Assembly (NCBI RefSeq): GCF_031143425.1
Contig: NC_090437.1
Location: 848,359,978 to 848,423,977 of the forward strand
DNA from: Pleurodeles waltl
Taxonomy: Eukaryota; Chordata; Amphibia; Caudata; Salamandridae
Length of the DNA: 64,000 nt
Direction: 5' to 3'
Shown: in pieces, positions 9,683-19,746 of the stretch
Position numbering within the stretch: position 1 is the first letter of the stretch
Layout of the letters: each line of letters begins with the position of its first letter
Position numbers and translations under genes: made by a program
The notes under the pieces: model-generated
What the model was told of the DNA's origin: nothing
Databases searched by the model: none
Seen by the model: the letters and a program-made list of their open reading frames with translations, nothing else

Positions 9683-12325
9683 TCACTCGCCACCTGACAT
9701 GTGGCTGGCGGGGCCTTCCTGCCCATCTGTCTGGTGGCTTGCGGGGCCCTCCTGGGCTGCAGTTCTCGGCCTGTGGGTGTCCTCCTGCCCACCTGGGACG
9801 TGGATTGCGGGGCCCTCCTGGGCTGCAGTACCGGGCCAGTGTGTGTCCTCCTGCACACCTGGGATGGGGCTAGTGGGGCCCTCCTGGCCAGCTGGCCTGC
9901 TGCCGGACTTGTCGGGCGTGCTGCCCTTCCCACCCTTCCCTGCACGCTTGTGGCCCTTTTCCACCTTTGGTGGTGTGCCAGGTGGCACCCCACTTCCTGA
10001 CGGAGCCAATGTAGGGATTTTGGTCCCTGGGGTCTTTGGTCGCTTGCGCCAGGCACTGGCAATCTTAGGATGCTTTTCCGGTGGTGGGCTGGCCGTGCCT
10101 TGGCTCCTAGCTGAACTGGACGCCCTTGAGGGTGGGGGACTCCACAGTCCATGGACAACAGTCTTCACAGGTCCCGGTTTTGTGGTGGCTGAGGTGCTGA
10201 TTGGAGTCTTATGAGATGGAGGGGGTGGGGGAGTTGTTGGAAAGAGGTTAAGGTTGGCAAGGAAAAGCAATTTGGAAAGAGAGGGACGGGTAGGTGTAGT
10301 GGGTATGGGAGTGGAGGAAGAGGATGTGGTTGTAGGAGTGTGAAGTCTGGTGTCTTTGGGTGCAGGTGCTTGGGCTGGAGGCTGTCGTGAGGTGGATGGC
10401 TGTTGGGTGGGTGGCTGCCTGCGTTTGTGTAGTTTGGAGGAGGGGGTGACAGACACACTTGGAGAGGACACAGGGGACGTGTAAATGGTAGTGAGGGTGG
10501 TGACTGCACGTGTGCGGAGTGTTCTGGTGGGTGTGCTGGTGATGGACGTAGTGGCTGAAGATGTTGTGCATGCAAGTGTGAGTGGAGACGTCACAGGGAG
10601 GGAGGAGGGAGACGAGGAGGAGGGGGACACAGTGGAGGCAGTGGCTGTTGGCATGTCTGCATGTGGATGTTGCTTGTGTGAATGCTTGTGTGATGTGTGG
10701 TGCTTATGTCTGGATGAGCTTCCCTTGGGTGTTGAGGTGTGTGCAGGCTGGTCTGTAGGTGTGTCTGGGATAGGCAGAGGTACAGGGGATTGGGTCTGGG
10801 TGGAGGAAGTTGGAGGGGGGAGGCTAGAGACAGGGACAATTGCTGCTGTCAGTGCTGAGGCCAGAGCGTTGAACGATCGCTGATGGGCAGCCTGACCCAA
10901 ATGAATGCCCTCCAGGTATGCATTACTCTGGTGCACCTCTCTTTGTACACCCTGGATGGCATTCAAAAGGGTAGACTGCCCAACAATGATGGTCCTTAGG
11001 AGGTCAATGACCTGCTCACTGAGGGCAGCAGGGGTGACAGGGGCAGGGCCTGAGGTGCCGTGGGCGAAGGAGATGCCCACATTCCTGGGTGAGCGGGCAC
11101 AGGCCAAACGCTGATGTGCTGCTGGGAGGGCAGTGCTGGTGTGCTGGGTGGTGGCTGTACCTGTTGTTGCGGGGGGCACGGATGTTGCCACCACCACAAG
11201 GGAGCTCCCTTCAGAGATCGAGTCGCTGTCACTGACATCAGCACGAGTCCCCGCTGTGGAGCTCCCCTCGCCCTCTGTATCACTGGTGAAATCCGAGTCA
11301 GTTGCATGGCCCGCCATGGCCATGTGAGATGCAGCTCCCTCGTGCTCCGATGCCACTTCTCCTCCGCCTGATGATGCTAATGCACACATGAACAGGAAGA
11401 CCACAAAAAAGGGGGGGAGGAGAAATAAAGACATGTTGAGTGCATGGATTACCGCTACCGTTGGCGGACAAGACAGACACAGAAGCCCCCTGCACTACGC
11501 AATCCGTGGGACATGGCCTACAAGCTTATGGACGACAACTGCACACATAGATGACACAGGGCCATGGATACCTGTACTTGGCACCCTACAGAGGTGGGGG
11601 GCGGGGGCACAGGGCCATGCCTTACGGAAGGGCCTAGCCTACAGAAATCGCCCTGGCCTAGGGATACCCACAGCCCTCCTCCCCCACCCAGACACCTCCA
11701 CTGCGCGCAAAGTCAGCAGAATGTATTTGTACTCACCCCCTTGTGTCTGCTGTGATGTCCTCACGAGCCCATCCAAATCGGGGTAGGCCACCACCAGGAT
11801 CCGGGACATCAGGGGGGTCAAATGACGACTGGCACCCCTCCTACGTTGGGAGGCCATCCCCAGCTGAGCCTCCGCTGTCTTCCTGCTCTCGTGTCGGATG
11901 TCCTCCCACCTCTTCCGGCAGTGGGTGCCCCGTCTGTTGTGGACCCCCAGGGTCCGGACGTCCTTGGCGATGGCACGCCAAATCGCGACTTTCTGGTGGG
12001 CGCTGACCTATGTAACATGTACAGGGAGAGAAAAATTGTCATCACCTTCTGCATGCTCGATGTGAGTGGCCCCCCATCCCCACCCTTGCCATGTGGCACA
12101 TGCTCTCATCTGTCGTTTGATGCATGCCTCAATCGCTCCCCTCCCCACCATCTTTCATCCACCCGACTCAACCCAGGCATTGCCCACTAAGCATGGTCCC
12201 AGTGTACTTACCTGTTGGTCTGGAGGACCGTAGAGTAGAGCATACTGGGGGAGGACCCCATCCACAAGTTTCTCCAACTCCTCCGCAGTGAAGGCAGGGG
12301 CCCTTTCCTCAGTCGCATGAGCCAT
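9683..12325 (-). CDS. Myb/SANT-like gene A of Harbinger copy 1 (three exons)
   Basis: On the - strand the exons are 12325-12212, 12007-11737 and 11367-9683, with junctions ACAG|GTAAGT, TAG|GTCAGC, G|GTGAGT and TCAG|GCGGAG. Phases agree and the predicted protein is about 689 residues. Exons 1 and 2 make a Myb/SANT-like domain: FTAEELEKLVDGVLPQYALL at about residues 12-31, an IWRAIAKDV helix, then CRKRWEDI and the AQLGMASQRRRG tail. Exon 3 has an acidic Ser stretch, a helical segment (SEQVIDLLRTIIVGQSTLLN) likely to mediate oligomerisation, a His-rich tract, a long Ser/Thr/Pro-rich region and basic clusters such as RKRPKTPG that could be nuclear signals. The C-terminus consists of QEGPA-type repeats. 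It probably binds DNA as a transposase partner. The whole gene lies antisense inside the transposase intron. Copy 2 has the same exon 2 boundary and domain. Confidence 0.68.
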
Positions 12326-12743
12326 TGTCTCTTCCAGACCGAGGTCACAGCAGCACTTGCAGTGTAGGTCCTCTCCTGTCGAAGATCAGGTATCGAGTGA
12401 TTAAGCAGATAGAAAATGGTGGTCACGCACATCGTCATTGGCTCCTGAAACCCATAGGGTTCAATGTTAACCAATGCGGCTTAGCGCCGCGGTCTTCGAC
12501 CGCCTACCGCCGCGGTGTGCCACGCCAGCGCATTGACCTCACATTCCACTGTCGCACTTCACAGGTCAGGCAGCCGCCATTTCAAGGGCCCACATGGCCT
12601 AATTACCAACTGCGTCACACATACCTAGGCCATGCACCAACACTCATACAAGCCATGCAATGCATTCGGAATCGTGCTATGTGCAAGCTGTGGTTACGTA
12701 CCTGTGGGTTGCTTGACTCTGTGCTCGCTGTTGTCCTTTATAG

Positions 12744-13779
12744 GCACCGTCCGCTGGGACATGCGAGGAGATGGAGGAATCTTCCCGTGTACAGACCGCT
12801 GGTGGACCTGTCGACAATGGAGGAACGACACGTCTTACTGACATACAGGCTTGACCGAGCCACTATACAGGAACTGTGTGCCCAGCTGGAGCCAGACCTG
12901 ATGTCACCCATCCGCCAACCCACAGGGATCCCCCCTCTAGTGCAGGTGCTGTCAGTACTCCATTTCTTAGCAAGTGGGTCATTTCAAACAACAGTGGCCA
13001 TATCATCAGGGATGTCCCAGCCTATGTTTTCCAAGGTGTTGTCCAGAGTGTTGTTTGCCCTGCTGAAACACATGCGGAGCTACATCGTTTTCCCTGAGAT
13101 GGGGGATTTGCCTACAGTGAAGGGTGATTTCTATGCCCTTGGACATATCCCCAACATCATAGGTGCCATTGATGGGACACATGTTGCTTTGGTCCCCCCC
13201 AGCAGGAGTGAACAGGTGTACAGGAACCGGAAGAGTTATCATTCGATGAATGTACAGATGGTGTGTTTGGCTGACCAGTACATCTCCCATGTTAATGCCA
13301 AGTTCCCTGGGTCAGTGCATGACGCGTACATCATGCGGAATAGCAGCATCCCGTATGTGATGGGTCAACTCCAGAGGCACCGGGTGTGGCTATTAGGGGA
13401 CTCTGGTTACCCCAACCTGTCCTGGCTACTGACCCCAGTGAGGAATCCCAGGACAAGGGCAGAGGAACGGTACAATGAGGCCCATGGGCGGACTAGGAGG
13501 GTGATCAAGCGAACCTTTGGCCTCCTGAAGGCCAGGTTCAGGTGCCTCCATATGACAGGTGGATCCCTAATGTACTCACCAAAGAAGGTGTGCCAGATCA
13601 TCGTGACCTGCTGTATGCTTCACAACCTGGCTTTGCGCCGCCAGGTGCCTTTTCTGCAGGAGGATGGTCCAGATGGTGGTGTTGTAGCAGCTGTGGAGCC
13701 TGTGGAGAGTCAAGAGGAGGAAGCCGAAGAGGACGACATAGAGAACAGGAACACAGTAATACAGCAGTATTTTCAGTGA
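12744..13779 (+). CDS. HARBI1-like PIF/Harbinger transposase, main exon (copy 1)
   Basis: This is a DDE_Tnp_4-type nuclease. With exon 1 (7179-7261) it gives 372 residues, near the usual HARBI1 length. The acceptor TTTATAG|G precedes codons matching the segment conserved in copy 2 (VYRPLVDLSTMEERH). Catalytic-region motifs in order are IGAIDGTHV (Asp171), FPGSVHDAYI (Asp221) and VIKRTFGLLKARFRCL. The last motif should carry Glu but has Lys at residue 283 (AAG, 13507-13509). Copy 2 and the small family both have Glu there. The tail is acidic and ends NTVIQQYFQ. The frame is otherwise uninterrupted and has no intron at the GDSGY codon where the relatives have one. The frame also stays open upstream to 12325, but that part lacks conservation and is likely intron. 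It is predicted to be catalytically dead unless Lys is tolerated. Confidence 0.82.
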
Positions 13780-14059
13780 CACACAGGTAAGAGTAGACAC
13801 CGGCATATTACATTTACTTAAAGACTCCTACCTCTCTACTGTCTGACTTTTTCACCCAGTGTATGCTAACTGTGTTGTGACTTTCCCTTCCGTTTTCAGA
13901 GCTGTGGGCCCCACTGCGTGACATCTGCTTTGTTTCCCCATGGACTACAGCTGTGTGACAGCGGTTTGTTACCATCACAATGTGAATGAACATTTTGGCA
14001 TGGTCATGTCTAATACATTTGTTCTAAATCACAGCCAGACTCCAGATTGTTTTGTGCAA
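13780..14059. other. Transposase 3' flank up to the nested MITE
   Basis: This is the presumed 3' untranslated region of the transposase, facing the end of gene B. No further frame is seen. The matching segment of copy 2 (41211-41490) aligns by eye, including the GACACAGGTAAGAG phrase right after the stop codon. That phrase resembles a splice donor and may mark a 3' UTR intron. Confidence 0.45.
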
Positions 14060-14062
14060 TAA

Positions 14063-14974
14063 GGGGCATATTTATACTCTGTTTGTGCCGGAATTGCGTC
14101 GTTTTTTTTACGCAAATCCGACGCAAAGCTAACTCCATATTTATACTTTGGCGTTAGACCCGTCTAGCGCCAAAGATCTTGGAGTTAGCGTCATTTTTTT
14201 GCGTGGACACCTACCTTGCGTTAATGATATGCAAGGTAGGCGTTCCCGTCTAAAAAATGACTCCAAGGCATGTGCGCCTTATTTAAACTCCTGTGCAAAA
14301 ATGGCGCACGGGAGTGGGCGGGTAAAAAAAAAATGACGTCCAGCCGCTTTTGCGTCATTTTTTAGCGCCTGGTCAGGGCAGGCGTTAGGGGACCTGTGGG
14401 CTCAGAAGGAGCCCAGAGGTGCCCTCCCATGCCCCCAGTGACACCCCCTGCCACCCTTGCCCACCCCAGGAGGACACCCAAGGATGGAGGGACCCATCCC
14501 AGGGAACTTAAGGTAAGTTCAGGTAAGTAATTTTTGTAAAAAATATTTGTGGCTTAGGGGGGCCTGATTTGTGCCCCCCTACATGCCACTATGCCCAATG
14601 ACCATGCCCAGGGGACAGAAGTCCCCTGGGCATGGCCATTGGGCAAGGGGGCATGACTCCTGTCTTTGCTAAGACAGGAGTCATGTCAATGGAGGGTGGG
14701 AGTCAAAGAAAATGGCGCTAATCGGGTTGAGGCAGATTTTTTGCCTCAGACCGACTTGCCCCATTTTTTGATGCCCAAGCTCCATTTTCCCCTACGCCGG
14801 CACTGCCTGGTGTGGGTCATTTTTTTTGACGCACACCAGTCAGCTCCGCCGGCTAACGTCATTCCATAAATAAGGCGCCCGCATGGCGCTTTGGAATGGC
14901 GTTAGCCGGCGTTAACATTTTTGACGCACAACTGCGTTGGCGCAGTTGTGCGTCAAAAAGTATAAATATGGCCC
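14063..14974. mobile_element. 912-bp nested Harbinger-type MITE
   Basis: The left end is GGGGCATATTTATACT. The right end, read in reverse, is GGGCCATATTTATACT. TAA flanks both sides (14060-14062 and 14975-14977), a 3-bp target duplication typical of Harbinger. Inner arms carry many GACGC/GCGTC words such as TTGCGTC and GTGCGTC, and an internal inverted repeat (CATGCCCAGGGGACAG... near 14605 against CTGGGCATGGCC near 14625). No transposase is encoded. It was inserted between the convergent 3' ends of the transposase and gene B. Copy 2 has the corresponding empty site near 41489. Confidence 0.85.
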
Positions 14975-14982
14975 TAAGTGTT

Positions 14983-14988
14983 TTTATT
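14983..14988 (-). promoter_or_regulatory. Polyadenylation signal of gene B
   Basis: AATAAA on the - strand lies just past the gene B coding end and only 8 bases before the MITE junction. Copy 2 has AATAAA at the matching place (41498-41503), so the signal predates the split of the two copies. Confidence 0.55.
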
Positions 14989-15203
14989 CAAGTGCTCTAA
15001 ATTGGATGGGTGGTTGCAAATCGGTGAGGGGTGATGGTGGAGGATTGTCCATGGCAGAGTCCAGACTATCAGTTTCACAGGTGCATTGTCCAAATGCCTG
15101 TGGGAAGTGGAGCAGGGGCAGTTTAAGGTTGGACAGGGTGACAATGTGGGACAGTGGGTTGACAATCTGGGCGGTATCCTTTGCTGGCGGGGGTCTTGAC
15201 ATC

Positions 15204-16700
15204 TTACTCTGTCTTCTTCCTGGATCTCAGGGCCCGCTTGCGGGGTGGTTCTCCTTCTGCAGGGGGTGGGGTTCTGGTGGCCTGTTGGTCTTGTGTCGGG
15301 GCCTCCTGTCCACTAGCACCGGCGGAGGTGGTAGGCAGTTCTTGGTGCATGCTAGTGTCAGGGGCCCTTTGAGGTGCCACAGTGTCCCGCAATGTCGTGA
15401 CTACCTCATTCAGGGCCACTACGATGGTACCCATGGTGGAACTGATGTTTCTTAGTTCCTCCCTGAACCCCATATACTGTTCCTCCTGCAGAAGCTGGAT
15501 CTCCTGAAACCTGGCCAGGACCGTCGCCATCGTCTCCTGGGAGCGGTGGTATGCTCCCATGATGGAGGAGAGGGCCTCATGGAGAGTGGGTTCCCTGGGC
15601 CTGTCCCCCCTGTCGCACAGCAGCCCTCCCAGTTCCCCTGTTTCCCTGGGCCTCTGTCCCCTGGAACGTGTGCCCACTACCACTGCCCCCAGGTCCCTGT
15701 TGTTGTTGGGGTGGTGGGTTAGCCTGGGTTCCCTGTAGTGGTGGACACACCGCTGATTGACGTGTCCTGGGGACAGAGGTATGGGCCCGCTGGGTGGGTG
15801 CTGTGCTGGTGTTCCCAGAGGGGGGAAGGTCTACTGTGGCCTGTGGCTGTGTGAGGGGAACCGACTGTCCCGAGGTCCCCGATCGACCGGGCTGGTCATC
15901 TAGATCCAGGGAGACAGAGCTGCTGTCCTCACTGTGGGCCTCTTCTGGGGGTGGAGAGGACATTTGTGGACCCTCCTGCACGGTGACGTGGCGTTCGGGT
16001 CCTGCAGGGGTATAAAAGTATGGTTATTGCTTCTGTGTGTGTCATAGCGTGCAATGGGTGGGTGCCCGTGTACCCCAGTGCTGGCATTCCTTTGTGGGGG
16101 CTGTTGTGACGGTGGTTGGGGGGGTGGTATGTGTATGTGCAGTGGGCATGCTTAGGTGATGGGTGTCCATGCTTTGTGGACGCATGCAGGGCTAGGTGTT
16201 GGGATGGGTGGGTTGTGATGGTGAGACAGTTGCAAGGAGTAGGATGTGATGGGGGTGAGGGTGGGGGTATGAGTTGGCATGCAAGTGGGGTGGTGGGAGA
16301 AGTAGTTAAGATTTGCCTTTCCAGAGTCCATTCCTCCGCCTACTCCTGCGAGGCCCTCAGGATGCAGGATGTTCAAGACTTGCTCCTCCCATGTTGTAAA
16401 TTCTGGGGGAGGAGGTGGGGGACCGCCGCCAGTCTTCTGCACCGCAATGTTGTGCCTGGATACCATGGAACGCACATTCCCCCGTAGGTCGTTCCACCTC
16501 TTCCTGATGTTGTCCCGAATTCTTGGGTCCTGTCCCACAGCGTTGACCCTGTCCACTATTCTGCTCCATAGCTCCATCTTCCTGGCAATGGTGGTGTGCT
16601 GCACCTGTGCCCCGAACAGCTGTGGCTCTACTCGTACAATTTCCTCCACCATGACCCTGAGTTCATCATCAGAGAACCTGGGGTGTCTTTGCGGTGCCAT
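15204..16700 (-). pseudogene. Myb/SANT-like gene B of Harbinger copy 1, frameshifted
   Basis: Exon 1 starts at 16700 and encodes a Myb/SANT-like domain of the NAIF1/Myb_DNA-bind_5 kind. Motifs are FSDDELRVMVEEI, ELWSRIVDRVNAVG and IRKRWNDLRGNVRSMVSRH, followed by a Pro run. Exon 2 starts at 16001 after CCCTGCAG and has an acidic Ser-rich part (HSEDSSSVSLDLDD), a helical part (ETMATVLARFQEIQLLQEEQ) and a basic C-terminal RKRALRSRKKTE. There are two defects. The expected donor after exon 1 near 16316 reads GC instead of GT and its phase does not match exon 2. A 2-bp deletion near 15605-15616, seen against copy 2, shifts the frame between the acidic and helical parts. It is the likely DNA-binding partner of the transposase, now probably non-functional in this copy. 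Confidence 0.72.
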
Positions 16701-17170
16701 GGGGTGGTGTGGGTGATGTGTAGGGTGGATTGTGTGCTGCTAAGTGTGGTGATGTGTATTGTTGTGTTGTGTGAAGTGCGTGCAAATATTGCTGGGTGAC
16801 AGTGAATTGGGCGTCTGGGTGCTCGGATGTCTTTTCTCGGTGCGTGTTCACGAATCTCTAGGAGTGGAGGTTTGTGGGTGATGTGGGTGTGTGTTTTATA
16901 TTTAATTGTGTGTGTGGGAGTGGTGTGTGTATGTGTCTCAAGTGTGTGTATTTTGAATTGTCCAATGTGGTTGTATTTTGTAAGTGTGTGTGTATTTTGA
17001 GCGCGGCGGTGTGTACCGCCAATGGAATACTGCGGTTGAAAGACCGCCACGTGGATTCGTGTGTCGTGATAGTGTGGGCGTATTTCTGTTGGCGTGACGG
17101 TGGAGGTTTGGTCATCGCCAGTTTTTTGCTGCCCTTTGGTGTGGCGGACTTTTGTGGATGTCTGTATTTT
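16701..17170. other. GT-rich 5' flank of gene B
   Basis: This is low-complexity (GT)-rich sequence with GTGTGTGT runs between gene B and the right TIR. It would contain the gene B promoter, but no clear TATA box was identified. The short frames across it reflect base composition. Confidence 0.45.
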
Positions 17171-17171
17171 G

Positions 17172-17283
17172 GCAGTTTGCCTGTTGTGGGTCAGAATGAC
17201 CGTGGCGGTTTACCGCGGCGGTGTTATGGCGTTCTTCTGAACGGCGGTAAGCACCTTTTACCGCCGAGGTTGGAATGACCACC
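17172..17283 (-). repeat. Right TIR of Harbinger copy 1
   Basis: Read on the - strand from 17283 it starts GGTGGTCATTCCAACCTCGG and continues with GGCGGTAA and CCGCGG-type words. It pairs with the left end at 6850. This end is missing from copy 2. Confidence 0.8.
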
Positions 17284-17286
17284 ATA

Positions 17287-19334
17287 TTCTGTGACTGTGC
17301 TTTCCTCCTGATGTGCACTGTGGACAGAAGCTCTGAGTTTCATGACTCTTCCTGTTCCTCCAGGCGTGCCATAGTACTACCACTACACTCTAGTCGGGGG
17401 CCTATCTTCCTAGACAACTTTCACTTAGCGTGTAGACCTAAATCTCCCCTAATGTTGCTAAAGCAATTTCCATAGACAGAGAAGGAAACGTTCTTCCTTC
17501 TCCCATGGCTGCTATCCTTTGCTTTGCATGCCATTCAGAGGTTGATGTGCACACATTCTGCTGTTGATTCATTATAACTGTCCTAAATGATACAGAGAAT
17601 TTCACCATTGCAATAGAATACCTTCATACCATTGGTGCAGCTTTAAAATGCATCCACACAGTGAGGATCCTCATTTTTTCAAACATGTGCGTTGAATGGA
17701 TGATAACACATCCAATACCTATTTTTCTGGAGATGTTTTCATTCACTTTTTGCAAGTGATGCTAGCTATCTTGCAGTGTTCTATGAAGTGTTTTACAGCA
17801 CAGGATATTTTGGGTTATTGTGATAGGCAGTGATGCTGTGTGTGGCCCCAGCATTACACATGGACACTAGTATACAATATATATATAATTAGTCCTTGCT
17901 ATCATTCTGCTTCCTCTCCCTGGCCCCTAGCCGTTATCCTATTTTCCAACTGTGTGTTGGAAACTCTTACCTTGTTCTCTGTATTCAACATGAGCAAAGC
18001 ACTTTTCTATCTCCCACCACCTCCACCAACGATAATATAGAACAATATGAGGGCCAATAGTAGGAAAGAGAAATGAGGTAAGAGGGAAGTCAGAGACACT
18101 GAATGCCACCATTCTAACTTGTTACTTTAATGGCAACTGATGCCCATAGGTTGTTGTATAGCTATTTTGGCCATGTTTTTAGGCATGTTATTTTAGTAAC
18201 TAGATCTGCAGCTTGTGCACTTTAGCCCAGTTATATATTTTTTTGTTTCATTTTATTATTTTAGCATAGGCCACATCTAGAGGGCTGTTTTATATTCTTT
18301 ATCTAGTTGTTCTTTCACCTAGGAAAACATTGTTTCTCTAGCAAGACATTCTTTTCACTTTGTGCTTTCCTCAAGGCTGCAGTGAGATAGAGTTGCCTGC
18401 AAAGTGGTACACTGCGTCACCAGCATTCACAGAAACATGCACATTCATACATGGGGAGATTTTCTCAGAACATCAGCTGTTTTAATATAAAAACGATTTT
18501 CTGTCCCACACACGTTAGAGGGAGATTCTATCCAGACGACCACGATTGCATGCTGATTGCCTTTGCTACAACTGTTTGCTTAGACTACTGGACCCCTGCC
18601 TACCTGGGGATGGTGTCTTTCTGGACAACAGACTTCCTTGCTCAGGTATGGGGGATGATGTCTTCCCAGGGGAGAAAGCTGATAGGCCAATTGGGGCTTA
18701 TTACACTGTGCTCTAACATAGCTTAGGTAGGAACCACGTATATGACGCGTAATGATAGTATGGTGGGACTTTCCCTGTTTCACTCTCCGTGTCATTATTC
18801 TGCTTCAGCATGTTTTATCATCCTTGTTCTTGCAATTCGTGCCATTTTAATTAAGATGGAGCTAATTCAATAAACCTTATTGAATCATTTTCTGCCTCTG
18901 TTTGTCTTTGCATGTATGAGACTAATGTAACTGAGAGACTAGAATGAGATCTGATTCACCACGATTTCCCTGAGAAGTAATTCCTGTCATGCCCCTGTTT
19001 GCCACAAATCACCCTGCTCTTGGGCAAAGTGAGGCACCGCTAGTTAGCCAAAAACCCGGATTAGGTCGGCAGGTGTCACATGATGTGGGATTGGACTTAG
19101 TTCCCCACAGTTCAGATGATTCTGCTATCCAAATGCAGCAGACTCACTAGGATGAGAGCTTACGCGACAAGGTAGATGAGTGTATCTAAAGGAAACAATA
19201 ATTATCTCAGTATCCTGTCATTAAAGATCTGCATCTATCCTTAACAGTGAAAATGTTATCCCTTAATTATATCTCTAGGTAATCAGGTCTCTGTGTTCAG
19301 TTAATAAGCAAGATATTCATGAAATAGAAGCATA
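17287..19334. other. No recognisable gene
   Basis: Mixed AT-leaning sequence with no tandem repeat, TIR or domain seen. Open frames are short; the longest, about 91 codons at 18451, has no recognised motif. Confidence 0.4.
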
Positions 19335-19708
19335 ACAAGTGTGAGAAAGTGGATTATTAGTAGATGGAGGTGTGCACCTTTAGCTAATAATAATACCACA
19401 CTCACTAATAAGGTCCAGTCAAGTCCTGAACCCTCAGTTGCTTGACAACAAGCAGTCAGGCGAAACTTAGACAGGTAAGTGTAAAGCATTTAGGGCCAGA
19501 TGTATCAAAGTTTAGCGAGTCGCAAAAATCCCATTTCCGAAGTGCAAATTGCGATGCGAGTCATTACCGACTCGCAAATAGGAAGTCGCAAATTGCGAGT
19601 CGCAAACCATATGAAAAAGCCACTCGCAAATTGCGACTAGTCGCAAAAAGCCCATTTTGCACACCCAAATTACCACTAAGTCAGAGCAGGTGGTAACCAG
19701 AACCAAAG

Positions 19709-19716
19709 TATAAAAG
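19709..19716 (+). promoter_or_regulatory. TATA box of the small-family transposase
   Basis: TATAAAAG lies 38 bases before the ATG at 19747, so a transcription start about 30 bases downstream would leave a leader of only several bases. It sits directly after the subterminal palindromes. Confidence 0.55.
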
Positions 19717-19746
19717 GAGACCCAGAAGGCATCTGGGTTACTCAAA

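Larger units (their letters stand above)
6850..17283 (+). mobile_element. Large PIF/Harbinger DNA transposon, copy 1, three genes
   Basis: The left end reads GGGGGTCATTCCAACC. The right end, on the opposite strand, reads GGTGGTCATTCCAACC. ATA lies immediately outside both ends (6847-6849 and 17284-17286), a 3-bp target duplication as made by PIF/Harbinger elements. The inner arms are rich in GGCGGT/ACCGCC motifs. The element encodes a HARBI1-like transposase (+, two exons), SANT gene A (-, three exons, lying inside the transposase intron) and SANT gene B (-, tail to tail with the transposase). It also contains 64-bp and 59-bp minisatellites and a nested 912-bp MITE at 14063-14974. Both ends are intact. 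The transposase frame is open but has a changed catalytic residue, and gene B has a frameshift. Confidence 0.88.

Noticed and set aside
11368..11434. Signal-peptide-like start (MSLFLLPPFFVVFLFMCALA) on the 583-codon minus-strand frame
   Set aside because: The hydrophobic residues are the translation of the pyrimidine-rich tract before a splice acceptor at 11367/11368, so they are intronic.
12325..12743. In-frame extension of the transposase frame upstream to 12325
   Set aside because: The extra 140 codons have no conservation with copy 2, lie across the gene A start region, and are followed by a good splice acceptor that joins exon 1 in the right phase.
13321..13323. Second catalytic Asp lost in copy 1
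   Set aside because: The GSVHDAYI motif keeps Asp. Only the third residue is changed.
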